DNA of 64,000 nucleotides from JAFGLZ01 sp964390905 (GCA_964390905.1 CAYMLO010000022.1:17032-81031); one strand, 5' to 3'. Shown: positions 7,484 to 16,768, counted from the first letter of the stretch. The notes: generated by a model not told the origin, from the letters alone. Numbers and translations are program-made.

Positions 7484-9078
7484 CCTTGTTGGCCGTGCCC
7501 ATCACGAGCCAGACCACCGAGCGGGCGCTGGCGGACGTCGAACGGGCCGTCGGCCGATCCGCCGCCGACGCCGTCGAGTTCCGCCTGGATTACCTGCGCC
7601 AGGTCGATTTGCCGAAGGTGATGGGCGCCGTGCCGGACGATGTCAAGGTGATCGTGACCGCCCGCGACCCGGGCGAGGGCGGCGTGTGGGATCTCGATGA
7701 CCATGAACGCATCGCTGCGCTGGTCGATGCCGCCCGGATGCGCCCCGACTACATCGATATCGAGCTGGCGACGTGGCGACGCTGTCCGGACGCCGCCGAC
7801 AAGCTGGCCCCGTTGATCGACGGCCCGCCCGGGCGCCCCGGGCAGGACCGGTCTTGCCGCCTGATCCTGAGCGCCCACGACTTCGACCGGCGTCCGGTCG
7901 ACCTCGATGACCTTCTGGCAGGCCTGGCATCCGAGCCCTGCCACGTGGCCAAGATCGTCTGGCAGGCCGAGTCGATCTGCGACGTCTACGCGTGCTTCGA
8001 GTTGATGCGGTCAGGTCGGGACGGCAAGCCCGTCATCGCGATCGCGATGGGCGAGGCGGGCGTGGTCTCGCGGATCCTCGCCAAGAAGTTCGGTGCGTTC
8101 CTGTCGTTCGCCGCGATCGACGAGGGCGCCGAGTCCGCCCCGGGACAGATCGGCGTCGAGGCGATGAAGCGTTTGTACCGCTGGGACCAGATCGGTGCGG
8201 ACACCGCCGTCTATGGCGTCATCGGGTGTCCCATCATGCACTCGATGAGTCCGGCCATCCACAACGCGGCCATGGGCCAATGCGGTGTCGATGCCGTGTA
8301 CGTGCCGCTGCGGATCGAGCCGGGGTACGAGAACTTCGAGGCCTTCGTCCGCGGTGCGATGGATCGGCCGTGGATGGACCTCCGCGGGCTGAGCGTGACG
8401 ATCCCGCACAAGGAGAACGCCCTGCGGTTTGTCGACCAGCTCGCACAAGCCGGCGATAGGCCCGACGCGATCGAGCCGCTGGCCCGGCAGATCGGTGCGG
8501 TCAATACGATCGTTTTCGACGGGCCGGGCGAGCTGCGGGGCCTGAACACCGACTACGCCGCCGCCCTCGACGCCCTGACCGACGCGATGGGGTGCGCGCG
8601 GACGGACCTGTCGGACGAGCCCGTAGCCGTCCTCGGCGCGGGCGGCGCCAGCCGCGCGATCGTGGCGGGCCTGCGACACTGCGGTTGTCAGGTCACGATC
8701 TACAACCGGACGTACAGCCGAGCTGAGGCGCTCGCCGACGAGTTCGACTGTCGGGCCGAGCCGTTGGAGCGGGCGGCGGATCTGCAAGCCAGGATCGTGG
8801 TCAACACCACCAGTCTGGGCATGCACCCGAACGTCGATCAGACCCCGTTGCCGGCCGACGCCCTTCGGCCCGGGATGGTGGTCTTCGACAACGTTTACAA
8901 CCCGATGGAGACCCGTCTGCTCCGCGAAGCCGCCGAGATCGGCTGCCTGACGGTCAGCGGCGTGGACATGTTCGTCAACCAGGCCGTCGCGCAGTTCGAG
9001 GCCTGGACCCACCTGTCGGCGCCGCGCGAGCTGATGCGGCAGGTCGTGGTCGAGTCACTCACGAGTAAGGGCAGATAG
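7480..9078 (+). CDS. aroDE: Bifunctional 3-dehydroquinate dehydratase / shikimate dehydrogenase
   Basis: 532 residues joining two consecutive shikimate-pathway enzymes. Residues 1 to about 235 are a type I dehydroquinase: His133 (ILSAHDFD) and Schiff-base Lys158 (VAKIVWQ). Residues from about 243 are shikimate dehydrogenase: substrate site PIMHSMSPAIHN, catalytic Lys310 in VTIPHKENA, NTDY (355-358), and nucleotide motif GAGGASRA (385-392), followed by NTTSLGM. All catalytic residues are present in both halves, so both reactions (dehydroquinate to dehydroshikimate to shikimate) should run on one chain. The same fusion order is known from plants and chlamydiae. It begins inside the HAD gene stop codon and ends 24 bases before the flavoprotein gene. 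Confidence 0.95.
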   Translation: MTLLAVPITSQTTERALADVERAVGRSAADAVEFRLDYLRQVDLPKVMGAVPDDVKVIVTARDPGEGGVWDLDDHERIAALVDAARMRPDYIDIELATWRRCPDAADKLAPLIDGPPGRPGQDRSCRLILSAHDFDRRPVDLDDLLAGLASEPCHVAKIVWQAESICDVYACFELMRSGRDGKPVIAIAMGEAGVVSRILAKKFGAFLSFAAIDEGAESAPGQIGVEAMKRLYRWDQIGADTAVYGVIGCPIMHSMSPAIHNAAMGQCGVDAVYVPLRIEPGYENFEAFVRGAMDRPWMDLRGLSVTIPHKENALRFVDQLAQAGDRPDAIEPLARQIGAVNTIVFDGPGELRGLNTDYAAALDALTDAMGCARTDLSDEPVAVLGAGGASRAIVAGLRHCGCQVTIYNRTYSRAEALADEFDCRAEPLERAADLQARIVVNTTSLGMHPNVDQTPLPADALRPGMVVFDNVYNPMETRLLREAAEIGCLTVSGVDMFVNQAVAQFEAWTHLSAPRELMRQVVVESLTSKGR

Positions 9079-9102
9079 CGGCACTTGCGAGAGGAGAACG
9101 CC

Positions 9103-9849
9103 GTGCACATCCTGGCTTTCAACGCCAGTCCGCACCGGGACAAAGGACACACCCACCGAATCCTGGCTCCGTTCCTGGAGGGGGCTGCCGAGGCCGGCGC
9201 CACCACCGAGACGCTCATGGTCCGCGATCTGGACGTCAAGCCCTGTATCGCTTGCATGACGTGTTGGTACGCGACGCCCGAGCAATGCGCCCAGGACGAC
9301 GACATGACCGACGTCCTGGAGAAGGTCCGCGCCGCCGACGTCGTGGTCCTGGGTACGCCCGTCTACGTCGACGGCATGGTCGGACAGTTGAAGGTCGTCC
9401 TCGACCGCATGATCCCGCTGCTTCATCCGGAGATGGAGATGCGCGACGGGCACATGCGGCATCCGATCACGGACAGGGCGCAGGGGATGAAGTTCGTGTT
9501 GGTCTCGGTCTGCGGATTCCACGAGATCGACAGCTTCGACCCGCTCGTCGCCCATGTCGACGCGGTGTGCAGCAACATGGGCCAGGAACCCGCCGGCAAG
9601 CTGCTCCGCCCGCACGCCCACGGGATGGAGGTGCTCGAGCACTTCGGCAACCCGCCGACGGACGTCTTCGACGCCTGCCGCGAGGCGGGGCGACAGGTCG
9701 TGCTGCAGGGCCGCATCGATCCGGCCGTCGAGGACCGCGTCAGCCAGACCCTCATGCCCAGAGAAGCCTACCTCAACGGCGCGAACCGGGCGATGGCGAA
9801 GCTCAAGCTCAAGCGGGGTGCGTCCCGAGCCGACGGGAACCCCCGATAG
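9103..9849 (+). CDS. NADPH-dependent FMN reductase family, iron-sulfur flavoprotein-like
   Basis: 248 residues from GTG 9103; GAGAGGAG six bases upstream favours this over the in-frame TTG at 9085. The flavodoxin-like N-terminus (HILAFNASPHRDKGHTH) carries the FMN phosphate loop. A compact cysteine motif C-x2-C-x2-C-x8-C in CIACMTCWYATPEQC follows, as in iron-sulfur flavoproteins that bind a 4Fe-4S cluster. GTPVYVDGMVGQLKVVLDR is the second flavin-site segment. The protein should shuttle electrons in the cytoplasm, and partners are unknown. It follows aroDE by 24 bases and is probably in the same transcript. The C-terminal third (from about 150) is not assigned. Confidence 0.85.
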   Translation: MHILAFNASPHRDKGHTHRILAPFLEGAAEAGATTETLMVRDLDVKPCIACMTCWYATPEQCAQDDDMTDVLEKVRAADVVVLGTPVYVDGMVGQLKVVLDRMIPLLHPEMEMRDGHMRHPITDRAQGMKFVLVSVCGFHEIDSFDPLVAHVDAVCSNMGQEPAGKLLRPHAHGMEVLEHFGNPPTDVFDACREAGRQVVLQGRIDPAVEDRVSQTLMPREAYLNGANRAMAKLKLKRGASRADGNPR

Positions 9850-9937
9850 CAGCGAAACCGCTCACGCGCCCGCTGTGACCCAAACTGCAATTGTGCTCTC
9901 GACGCGGATGCCTTGATCCGCTAGAAGGCATGGTTCC

Positions 9938-11143
9938 ATGCGTCGCAACCTTGTTGTCATCACGGTGACGGCGGTCCTGTTCGGGCTGTCGTTCGGGGTC
10001 TATGACCTGGTCCTACCGTTGTGGCTGAAGACCAACGGCATCAGCTACCTGCAGATGGGTTGGATCTTCGCGGCCAGCAACCTGATGATGATGCTCGTGC
10101 CGATCGTGGCGGGCTGGCTGGCGGATCTATTTGGGCGCAAACGGTTTTTCGCGACCAGCCTGGCGTCGTGCGCGGTTGCGTGCTTGATCACGCCGATGAC
10201 GGCCAACGTGGCCGCGCAGACGGGACTCCGCGTGATTCAGCGGGCGGCCTGGGGCGTCTACCAATCGCTCCAGGGCGTGCTGGTCTTCGAGACCCACCGC
10301 GCCAGCTTCATCCTGTCCATCCGGCTCGCTCGCGGATTCGAATACACCTGCAACGCCCTCGGTGCGTTCCTCGTCTGGCTGCTGATCCGAGGACAAACGA
10401 GCAGCGACAAACTGGCCATGCCCATGTACGTCGCCTGCGGGCTGCTGCTCGTGGCGTTCGTGATGGTCGTCGGCTGGCTGCGCGAGCCTGAACCCGACGA
10501 CGCCGAGCCGGTCAGGAAGGGCGGATTCAACCCGTTCGGCCTGCCGCCGGTCCTGATCCTGCTGGCGGTTTTCAACTTCGTTTTCATGCTGGGTCTGTCC
10601 CTCAGTCACTCGCAGATGATGGTGTTGTTTTTCTACGAGAAATTCCAGTTGGCAGAACACCACGTCGCGTGGGTGAGCATACTGCATCGCGTCAGTCTCG
10701 GCTTGCCGATGATCGTGGCCGCGTTCTGGGTCACACGCCCGAACAAGTGGCTGTTCGCCGCGACGGTGGCGCTGGAGGGCGTCTTCGTCTCGGCGACGGT
10801 CTTTCCGTCGAGCGTCGTCGGGGCGGTGGCCGTCTGGTTCGTGCACGACCCGATCGGTGCGGCCATTTGGGCCCCCATGAACTCCTGGTACATGCAGCAC
10901 TACGCACGGCCCGATCGACGCGCCGCCGACGTGGCCACGGTCATGGCCATGACGACACTGGGCACGGTCATCGGCCCGATCGTCGCAGGCAGCCTGGCCG
11001 ACTATGGCGGGGCTGTCCCCGCTCCGCTGAGCGGGGCGATCGACCTGCCGTTCTTCGTCAGCGGCCTGATCGTCGTTTTGTCCGCGGCCCTGGTCTGCTT
11101 CCTGCCCAAGGCGCAGCAGGACGGGACGGCCGAACCCCATTGA
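9938..11143 (+). CDS. Major facilitator superfamily transporter
   Basis: 401 residues with about twelve hydrophobic segments. The family motif A appears between the second and third spans as GWLADLFGRKR, and a second weaker copy of the pattern is absent in the C-terminal half. The start ATG 9938 has only a weak AAGG upstream. The central loop (EPEPDDAEPVRKGGF) is short and charged. It probably moves a small solute or drug using the proton gradient across the inner membrane; the substrate is not readable from sequence. It stands between the shikimate/flavoprotein genes (88-base gap) and the SMP-30 gene (73-base gap) and may share their transcript. Confidence 0.85.
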   Translation: MRRNLVVITVTAVLFGLSFGVYDLVLPLWLKTNGISYLQMGWIFAASNLMMMLVPIVAGWLADLFGRKRFFATSLASCAVACLITPMTANVAAQTGLRVIQRAAWGVYQSLQGVLVFETHRASFILSIRLARGFEYTCNALGAFLVWLLIRGQTSSDKLAMPMYVACGLLLVAFVMVVGWLREPEPDDAEPVRKGGFNPFGLPPVLILLAVFNFVFMLGLSLSHSQMMVLFFYEKFQLAEHHVAWVSILHRVSLGLPMIVAAFWVTRPNKWLFAATVALEGVFVSATVFPSSVVGAVAVWFVHDPIGAAIWAPMNSWYMQHYARPDRRAADVATVMAMTTLGTVIGPIVAGSLADYGGAVPAPLSGAIDLPFFVSGLIVVLSAALVCFLPKAQQDGTAEPH

Positions 11144-11216
11144 GGCAACCTGACCTCATCGAGGTGCGGAAGCGCAACCGATCAAGCAGGACCCATCAAG
11201 CAAGGAGACACAACCC

Positions 11217-12161
11217 ATGTTCGTTCACACTTGTCTGGCAGTGCTCGCGGGGGTCTTGGCCGCAGGCGGCGATGCCGGCTCGCCGAAGGGCGACTTCGAC
11301 ATCAAGTCGCCGGCGTTCCGGAAGATCCTTGCGCCCGATTCCAAGCTCACCAAGCTGGCCGGCGGCATGCTCTTCACCGAAGGGCCGGTCTGGGTCGAGA
11401 AGCAGCAGGCGCTGCTCTTCAGCGACATCCCCGCCAACCAGGTCAAGCGCTGGACCCAGAAGGACGGCGTGGCCATGTGGCTCAGGCCGAGCCACCACGC
11501 CAATGGCCATACGCTCGATCTGCAGGGCCGCCTGATCAGCTGCGAGCACGGCGCCCGACGCGTCACGCGGATGACGCTCGATGCGGCGCGGACCACGGAG
11601 GTCCTCGCCTCGGCGTACAAGGGCAAGCGGCTCAACGCGCCCAACGACGCCGCCGTCAAGCGCGACGGGACGATCTGGTTTACCGATCCCGGCTACGGCC
11701 TGAATCCCGAGGAAGCCGAGCTCACCAAGCGGCACGTGTTCTGCCTGGACTCCAAGAGGGGCGAGATGAAGTCCGTCGCCGACGACTTCGAGCGGCCCAA
11801 CGGCCTGTGCTTTTCGCCGGATGAGAAGCGGTTGCACATCGCCGATTCGTCGAAACGCCATCACGTCCGCGTCTTCGACGTGACGGCGGACAACACACTG
11901 ACCAACGGACGCGTCCTGGCCACGTTGCCCAAGGGGGTCCCGGATGGCATGCGCGCCGACACCGACGGGCGGCTGTACGTCACCGGCGGCGAGGGCGTCT
12001 ACGTCTACGCCCCGTCGGGCGAGCTGCTGGGCACGATCCTGATGAAGGAGGTCCCGGCCAACTGCACGTTCGGCGGTCAGGGCAGGCACACGCTGTTCAT
12101 CACGGCGCGAACCAGCCTCTACGCCATCAAGCTGGCCGCCACCGGCGCCCAGCGACCGTGA
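11217..12161 (+). CDS. Exported SMP-30/gluconolactonase-type beta-propeller enzyme
   Basis: 314 residues starting at ATG 11217 behind AAGGAG. A short signal peptide (MFVHTCLAVLAGVLAAGGDA) suggests export. The SMP-30 metal-site residues are visible in order: Glu in LFTEGPVW, Asn in RLNAPNDAAV and Asp in PDGMRADTDG, with NGHTLD and NGLCFSPDE as supporting blades. Such proteins are metal-dependent lactonases that open sugar lactones; substrates vary widely. In planctomycetes they often accompany carbohydrate degradation genes, and here the next gene (opposite strand) is an aldo/keto reductase, consistent with sugar metabolism but not proof. Confidence 0.9.
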   Translation: MFVHTCLAVLAGVLAAGGDAGSPKGDFDIKSPAFRKILAPDSKLTKLAGGMLFTEGPVWVEKQQALLFSDIPANQVKRWTQKDGVAMWLRPSHHANGHTLDLQGRLISCEHGARRVTRMTLDAARTTEVLASAYKGKRLNAPNDAAVKRDGTIWFTDPGYGLNPEEAELTKRHVFCLDSKRGEMKSVADDFERPNGLCFSPDEKRLHIADSSKRHHVRVFDVTADNTLTNGRVLATLPKGVPDGMRADTDGRLYVTGGEGVYVYAPSGELLGTILMKEVPANCTFGGQGRHTLFITARTSLYAIKLAATGAQRP

Positions 12162-12189
12162 GGGGAGTCTTCTCGGTCTTGCCGTCGCG

Positions 12190-13164
12190 CTATACCTGCG
12201 GGGCGTCCTGGGGCGCGGGGAACAACGCGTCGAGGCGCTCGAGCACGTCGTCTTCGAGCTTGACGTCGAGCGCCTTGAGGTTCTGCTGAAGTTGCGCCAC
12301 GCTCGACGTGCCCAGGATCACGCTGCTGATGTTGGGATTGGTCAAGCACCAGGCGATGGCCAGCTCCGCCCCGCCGATCCCGAGATCGGTGGCGATGGCG
12401 ACGAATTCCTGGGCCTTGGTCTTGTTCTCCTCGGTCCAGTACATCGCCTTGATGACCATGTTCTGCCGCGGGTCGGCGGCGCGCGTGCCCTCCGGCGCGT
12501 CCTGGCCGGGCTTGTACTTGCCGGTGAGCATGCCATGCGCCAACGGCGAGAAGATGACGTTGCCGATTCCCTCTTCGGCGGTGGTCGGGAACAGGGCGCT
12601 TTCCGGATAGCGATACAGCAGGTTGTAGCGCGGCTGGCTGACCGCCATCGGGCGCGTGCCGAGCTCCTTGGCCAGCGCGTTGGCCCGGACGATCAGCGGC
12701 GCGGGCCATTCGCTGATGCCCCAGTAGATGATCTTGCCCGCCCGGGCCAGGTCCTCCATCGCGCGGAGGGTCTCCTCCAGCGGCGTGGCCGGGTCGGGAC
12801 GATGGCACATGTAGCAGTCCACGTAGTCCATGCCCAGCCGCCGCAGGCTTGCGTCGCATTGCTCGCGGATGTGCTTGGCGGACAGGCCCCCGTCGTTCGG
12901 GCCCTCGCCCATCCGCGCCCACACCTTCGTCAGGACGAACAGGTCCGAACGGGGCAGGTCGGCGAGGTACCGGCCCAAGGCCTCCTCGGCACCGCCGTGG
13001 TTGTACGCGTTGGCCGTGTCGAAGTAGTTGATGCCCGCATCGTAGGCCGTCCGAACCATCTCGCGCGACGTCTGGTCATCGCACGTGTATCCAATGGTCA
13101 GGTACGAGCCCAGACCCACGCTGCTGACCTTCGCCCCCCATTTGCCGAGCTGTCTGTACTCCAT
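12190..13164 (-). CDS. Aldo/keto reductase (KCNAB-like)
   Basis: 324 residues, usual length. The catalytic tetrad is present: Asp and Tyr in YFDTANAYNHGGAE, Lys in FVLTKVWA, and His in YMCHRPDP. The NADPH-binding end shows SSVILGTSSVAQL. The N-terminus MEYRQLGKWGAKVSSVGLGSY is typical of the voltage-gated-channel beta-subunit-like branch, whose bacterial members reduce aldehydes such as glyceraldehyde phosphate. GGAGA lies six bases ahead of the ATG. It sits 27 bases downstream of the DUF1349 gene on the same strand and converges on the SMP-30 gene with a 28-base gap. Confidence 0.93.
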   Translation of the reverse strand: MEYRQLGKWGAKVSSVGLGSYLTIGYTCDDQTSREMVRTAYDAGINYFDTANAYNHGGAEEALGRYLADLPRSDLFVLTKVWARMGEGPNDGGLSAKHIREQCDASLRRLGMDYVDCYMCHRPDPATPLEETLRAMEDLARAGKIIYWGISEWPAPLIVRANALAKELGTRPMAVSQPRYNLLYRYPESALFPTTAEEGIGNVIFSPLAHGMLTGKYKPGQDAPEGTRAADPRQNMVIKAMYWTEENKTKAQEFVAIATDLGIGGAELAIAWCLTNPNISSVILGTSSVAQLQQNLKALDVKLEDDVLERLDALFPAPQDAPQV

Positions 13165-13191
13165 GGTGCGTCTCCGTGATTGCAGTCGCCT

Positions 13192-13821
13192 TCACGCGTC
13201 CTCGATCCGTCCCGTTTCGATCTCGAGAAACTCGAACTCAGCCTCGAACCCGCCCCCCTTGGGGCTGCACGCGTACAACCCGCAGTCGATCGGGGCCCCT
13301 GGTCGGTCGTCGTGGAGGTGGGCGGTTCGCAGATGCATCCACGCGTGCCCCTGTTCGGAGGCCTCGACGATCTGGTCGCCTCCTTCGCGCCGGACGCGCA
13401 ACCAGATCTCGCTCCGTCCCGTCGGGAATGGCTGTGTCGACCAGTCCGAGTACCCCCCGTTGGTCACGACGGCGCCCAGCTGGCTCGGGCCGTCCGGCTC
13501 ATACTCCACCGACGTCTTCAGCCAACACGACGGCGACACACGGATCATCAGACCGGCCTGGTCATACTGATGGACCGGCGAGAAGCGAACCCTCGTGGTC
13601 AGCACCAAGTCGCCCTCGACGGGCGCGAACAGGAAATGCCCATCATCGGCTCGAAGTCCGCAATGCGTCTTCTGCCAGAAATCCGTCTCTGCGTCCGGGG
13701 CCACGACCAGCACACGCCGAGAAGAATCGATGGACCATCGACCCGGCGGACAAAACCACGTCAGCCGAGGGTCCAGCGCCTTACCGGCGAATTCCTCATG
13801 CAGCAACAGCTCCGTCGTCAT
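13192..13821 (-). CDS. DUF1349 (YesU-like) concanavalin-fold protein
   Basis: 209 residues with GGAGG five bases ahead of ATG 13821. No signal peptide is evident. The family pattern is visible: FWQKTHCGLRADDGHFL near residues 48-64, the paired strands VLTTRVRFSPVHQYDQAGLMIRVSPSCWLKTSVEYE, and the final AEFEFLEIE strand. DUF1349 proteins have a lectin/glucanase-like jelly roll and are usually near carbohydrate genes; enzymatic function is not established. Transcribed with the aldo/keto reductase (27-base gap) and possibly with the upstream two-component genes (105-base gap that includes the G-rich tag). Confidence 0.85.
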   Translation of the reverse strand: MTTELLLHEEFAGKALDPRLTWFCPPGRWSIDSSRRVLVVAPDAETDFWQKTHCGLRADDGHFLFAPVEGDLVLTTRVRFSPVHQYDQAGLMIRVSPSCWLKTSVEYEPDGPSQLGAVVTNGGYSDWSTQPFPTGRSEIWLRVRREGGDQIVEASEQGHAWMHLRTAHLHDDRPGAPIDCGLYACSPKGGGFEAEFEFLEIETGRIEDA

Positions 13822-13898
13822 TCACGCCTCCGACGTCGGGAAGACTCGCCCGGCTCCGCCCGAGGGAGCAGGACGGCGTCCGCTCCCGCACATCTCAG

Positions 13899-13923
13899 CC
13901 CCTGAACCCCGACCCCTGACCCC
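13899..13923 (-). repeat. G-rich tag after response-regulator stop codon (G-quadruplex-type)
   Basis: On the coding (minus) strand, four GGGG tracts (13920-13923, 13913-13916, 13907-13910, 13899-13902) are separated by loops TCA, TC and TTCA. The first tract begins three bases after the stop codon (13927-13929). This has canonical spacing for an intramolecular quadruplex in RNA or DNA. It belongs to the same family as the tags after the sulfatase, citrate synthase, nuoG and nuoI genes. Confidence 0.75.
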
Positions 13924-13926
13924 TCC

Positions 13927-14397
13927 TCATATCGCCGTCCTGCCGCGGTCTTCGGCGCCGTGGTCCCGTCGGGCGCCCATCAAGAACGCCCCCAGCCGAT
14001 CCGGCAGGTAAAACGCGGGTGTCTCGATCTTCCGCGTGACCGCCACGAGCGCGTCTGGGAACTCGAGCCGTTGGACACCCTCCTCTACCGCCTGCGGGTT
14101 GCGGTTGGTCAGGATCAGCACCGGGCGGGGCTTGGAGACCACGTAGTCCTTGAGCTGTCCCAGCAGCCACAGGCCCGTATCCAGGCCGTTGTTCGTCACC
14201 GAACCGGTGACGTGAATGGGCGAGGGCATCATGATGTCCAGGATGATCACGCTGATGGTGGGGTTCTGGTCGATGTAGCCGTGCGCGTCCTCGGCATGCT
14301 CGCAGTAGTGCACCTTGAACCCGCGGTCGCGCAGATTCTCGATGTAGCGCCTGGCGAAGAACTCCTCGTCGTCGATGAACAGCACCTCATCGGCCAT
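13927..14397 (-). CDS. Single-domain response regulator
   Basis: 156 residues consisting of a receiver domain only. The acidic pair is in FIDDEEF, the phospho-acceptor Asp in VIILDIMMPSP, the switch Thr in VLILTNRNP, and the conserved Lys in AVTRKIETP. The loop after the phospho-Asp is longer than usual (SPIHVTGSVTNNGLDTG). No DNA-binding or enzymatic output domain is attached, so it must act through protein contacts or in a phosphorelay. It starts inside the end of the histidine-kinase gene (11-base overlap), with AAGGAGG nine bases upstream of the ATG, marking the pair as one operon. A G-rich tag follows the stop codon. Confidence 0.93.
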   Translation of the reverse strand: MADEVLFIDDEEFFARRYIENLRDRGFKVHYCEHAEDAHGYIDQNPTISVIILDIMMPSPIHVTGSVTNNGLDTGLWLLGQLKDYVVSKPRPVLILTNRNPQAVEEGVQRLEFPDALVAVTRKIETPAFYLPDRLGAFLMGARRDHGAEDRGRTAI

Positions 14398-16768
14398 GGC
14401 GTGTTTCCTCCTTGCCTGCTATCAAGTGCTTCGGGAACAGAAGGGAAAAGACAGTCGGGTCCTTCCGTGACGTTATCCGCAAATCGCCGCCATGCGCGGT
14501 CATGATCGTCTTGGCGATCGTCAGCCCGAGCCCGACGCCCTGAGACGACGCGTTCTCCGCACGGGCCGAGCGGTAGTACGGTTTGAACAGGTGCGGCTCT
14601 TCCTCCGGTTCGATCCCGAGACCGTGGTTGCTGATATCCACCACGAAGTACGGATCGGCCCGGCGAGCCTCCACCTGGATCGTCGATCCCTCCTCGCCGT
14701 ACTTGATCGCGTTGAGCAGCAGGTTGTAGATGCTACGTTCCACGCCGCCACGATCGATGTTCAGCGCCGGGATCTCGCGCAGCGCCTCGAAGCGGATCTT
14801 CATTCGCTTGGTCGCACGGGCGTAGCGGCTGAGCATGTTGGTCAGCCGGGCGATGATGTCTCCCTCCAGGAGCGTCGGCTCGGTGTGCAGAAGCTTCAGC
14901 GAGCGCGTCGGATCCAGGTCCAGCTGGTCCACCAGGTTCATCGCGAATTCGCTGCAGGCCACGGTGTCCAGCACGTCGTACTCCCGGATTTCGACCTTTC
15001 GCTGAACGGCGTGCAGCACGTCCGTGGTGATGTCGCGGATCATCGTGAGCGGCGCGAACAGGTCGTGCTTGACGATGCTGACCGTCCGCTCCCGCTCGAT
15101 CCGCTGCTCGAGCACCTGCAGCACCGGGCCCACCTGGTCGGCGATGAACCCGAGCGTCTCGATCTCCGTCGCGTCGAAGTTGTACAGCCCTTCGGGAAAG
15201 ACCGAAGAGGTGTGCTCTACGCAGCGGATCACGCCCAGGGCGCGCTTCGTGGCAGTCTGGCCGTCCGGCGGCGCAGGGATCGGGACCAACACGATCGGGT
15301 CCAGACCGTCGCGGGGCGGCAGTTTGTGGATCTCGGGGAACTTCGCCGAGTGTTCGGGAAGCTCCGCCCGGCTCGACGCCATGACGAGTTGCGCATCCGC
15401 ATAGCACTGACCGGTCAGCCCCTCACCCGCGGCGTAAACGACTGACGGGAGCAGTTCTTCCCGGACGGGCTTCTTGTCCCCGCCCAAGACGCCCGTGGTC
15501 GCGAGGCACTGCACCGCGTCCTCGAACCGCACGCGGTAGAAGATGGACACGCCACCGACGTGCAGGCGCTTCTTGATCACGTCGATCAGCTCTTTGAGGT
15601 AGTCCGCGCGGACCTCGGCAGGACGGCGACTCACGCACGCCAAATGCCGCTGGGCCAGGTCGTTCAGCTCGACGAGAATCTCCCGCTGCTCGGTCGTCTC
15701 CGACTTGCGGATCGCCAGCGCCGTCACCAGCCCCATGGTCAGCAGCGGAATCTCGGCGTGAGGCGTCCGGTCCTGCAAATCGGTGTAGTGCAGGCGCACG
15801 ACGCCGACGATGGGCAATCTGGGCGCCTCCCCGTTCGCGCTGGCCGTCAGCAGGGGGATGCAATCGAAGGCCTTGTACGCCAGCCTCTCCGCCACGTCGG
15901 GATCGGCCGCCCGGTAGACCACGCCGTCTAGCTCGCGCCGCCACTTCCGCACGTCGGCAACGTGCACCGTCTGGTGCGTCTTGGCGCAGTACGCCGCGAC
16001 GCCGTTGCCCACGGGCCGCGTCCGTTCTTCCGGAGGGACCGCGCGATCGGGATCGCTTGCCGGGTCCTTCGCCGCAAACATCGCCAGCTCCAGCTGGTCG
16101 AATTCCGAGTTGTACAGCCACAGCGAGACCCAGTCCGCGTTGCTGACCTCCTGCCAGGCCGTGCAGATGTGCTTGAGGTCCACCTCCGGCGTCTTGCCCC
16201 TCGGGTCGTAGCCGAGCAGCTTCTCGTAGAAGGCCTGACGGCGCCCGTGGACGGTGTCCGGATCGAGCGGTCGCAGCGCACGGAGCGCAACCCGCAACAA
16301 CGGCGGCAACGCCGACTCCCACCGTTCGATCTCGTCAGCAGCGACCAACGACGGGCCTCCCACGATCAAGACGTAGGACAGATCCCACTCCGACAACACC
16401 CGGACCGCGAGGCAATGCTGCCCCGCCGCCAACGGGACGAGTCCATCGTCTTTCGGCCCCGTGATTACTTCGTGGGAAACCGGCCTGAGATCGCCCAATG
16501 CCGCCGGCTTCTCGAATAGGGACAGATCTCCGATCTTGGGTGGGTTCCATTCGTCGGTCGACGCCTTCGCCCCGCCGAACAACCTTGCCTCGGGAGTCGG
16601 CTGTGACTGGCCCTTCCGGATCAGTGCCGAACGCAGCACCACCTTCTCGACGGCGGCGTGCCTGCGGATCGAGTCGGCCAACCAGTCCACCAGCTGATCG
16701 CGGGTCAGTCTGTCCAAATCGGTCCTGCCGATGTCGTCGAGGATGGCGGCCAGTTGATGCGTGTCCAT
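14387..16768 (-). CDS. Soluble histidine kinase with two GAF-like sensor domains
   Basis: 793 residues with no convincing membrane span, so it senses a cytoplasmic signal. The N-terminal ~170 residues are unassigned. GAF-like domains occupy about 185-365 and 395-550. The phospho-acceptor His568 lies in SIVKHDLFAPLTMIRD, an unusual HDLxAPL variant of the H-box. The ATPase domain follows: N-box SIYNLLLNAIKYGEEG (about 679-692), G1 VDISNHGLGIEP and G2 SQGVGLGLTIAKTI (about 742-753). It overlaps the response-regulator gene that it presumably phosphorylates. The ligand is unknown; GAF domains commonly bind cyclic nucleotides, haem or small aromatics. Confidence 0.92.
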   Translation of the reverse strand: MDTHQLAAILDDIGRTDLDRLTRDQLVDWLADSIRRHAAVEKVVLRSALIRKGQSQPTPEARLFGGAKASTDEWNPPKIGDLSLFEKPAALGDLRPVSHEVITGPKDDGLVPLAAGQHCLAVRVLSEWDLSYVLIVGGPSLVAADEIERWESALPPLLRVALRALRPLDPDTVHGRRQAFYEKLLGYDPRGKTPEVDLKHICTAWQEVSNADWVSLWLYNSEFDQLELAMFAAKDPASDPDRAVPPEERTRPVGNGVAAYCAKTHQTVHVADVRKWRRELDGVVYRAADPDVAERLAYKAFDCIPLLTASANGEAPRLPIVGVVRLHYTDLQDRTPHAEIPLLTMGLVTALAIRKSETTEQREILVELNDLAQRHLACVSRRPAEVRADYLKELIDVIKKRLHVGGVSIFYRVRFEDAVQCLATTGVLGGDKKPVREELLPSVVYAAGEGLTGQCYADAQLVMASSRAELPEHSAKFPEIHKLPPRDGLDPIVLVPIPAPPDGQTATKRALGVIRCVEHTSSVFPEGLYNFDATEIETLGFIADQVGPVLQVLEQRIERERTVSIVKHDLFAPLTMIRDITTDVLHAVQRKVEIREYDVLDTVACSEFAMNLVDQLDLDPTRSLKLLHTEPTLLEGDIIARLTNMLSRYARATKRMKIRFEALREIPALNIDRGGVERSIYNLLLNAIKYGEEGSTIQVEARRADPYFVVDISNHGLGIEPEEEPHLFKPYYRSARAENASSQGVGLGLTIAKTIMTAHGGDLRITSRKDPTVFSLLFPKHLIAGKEETRHGR

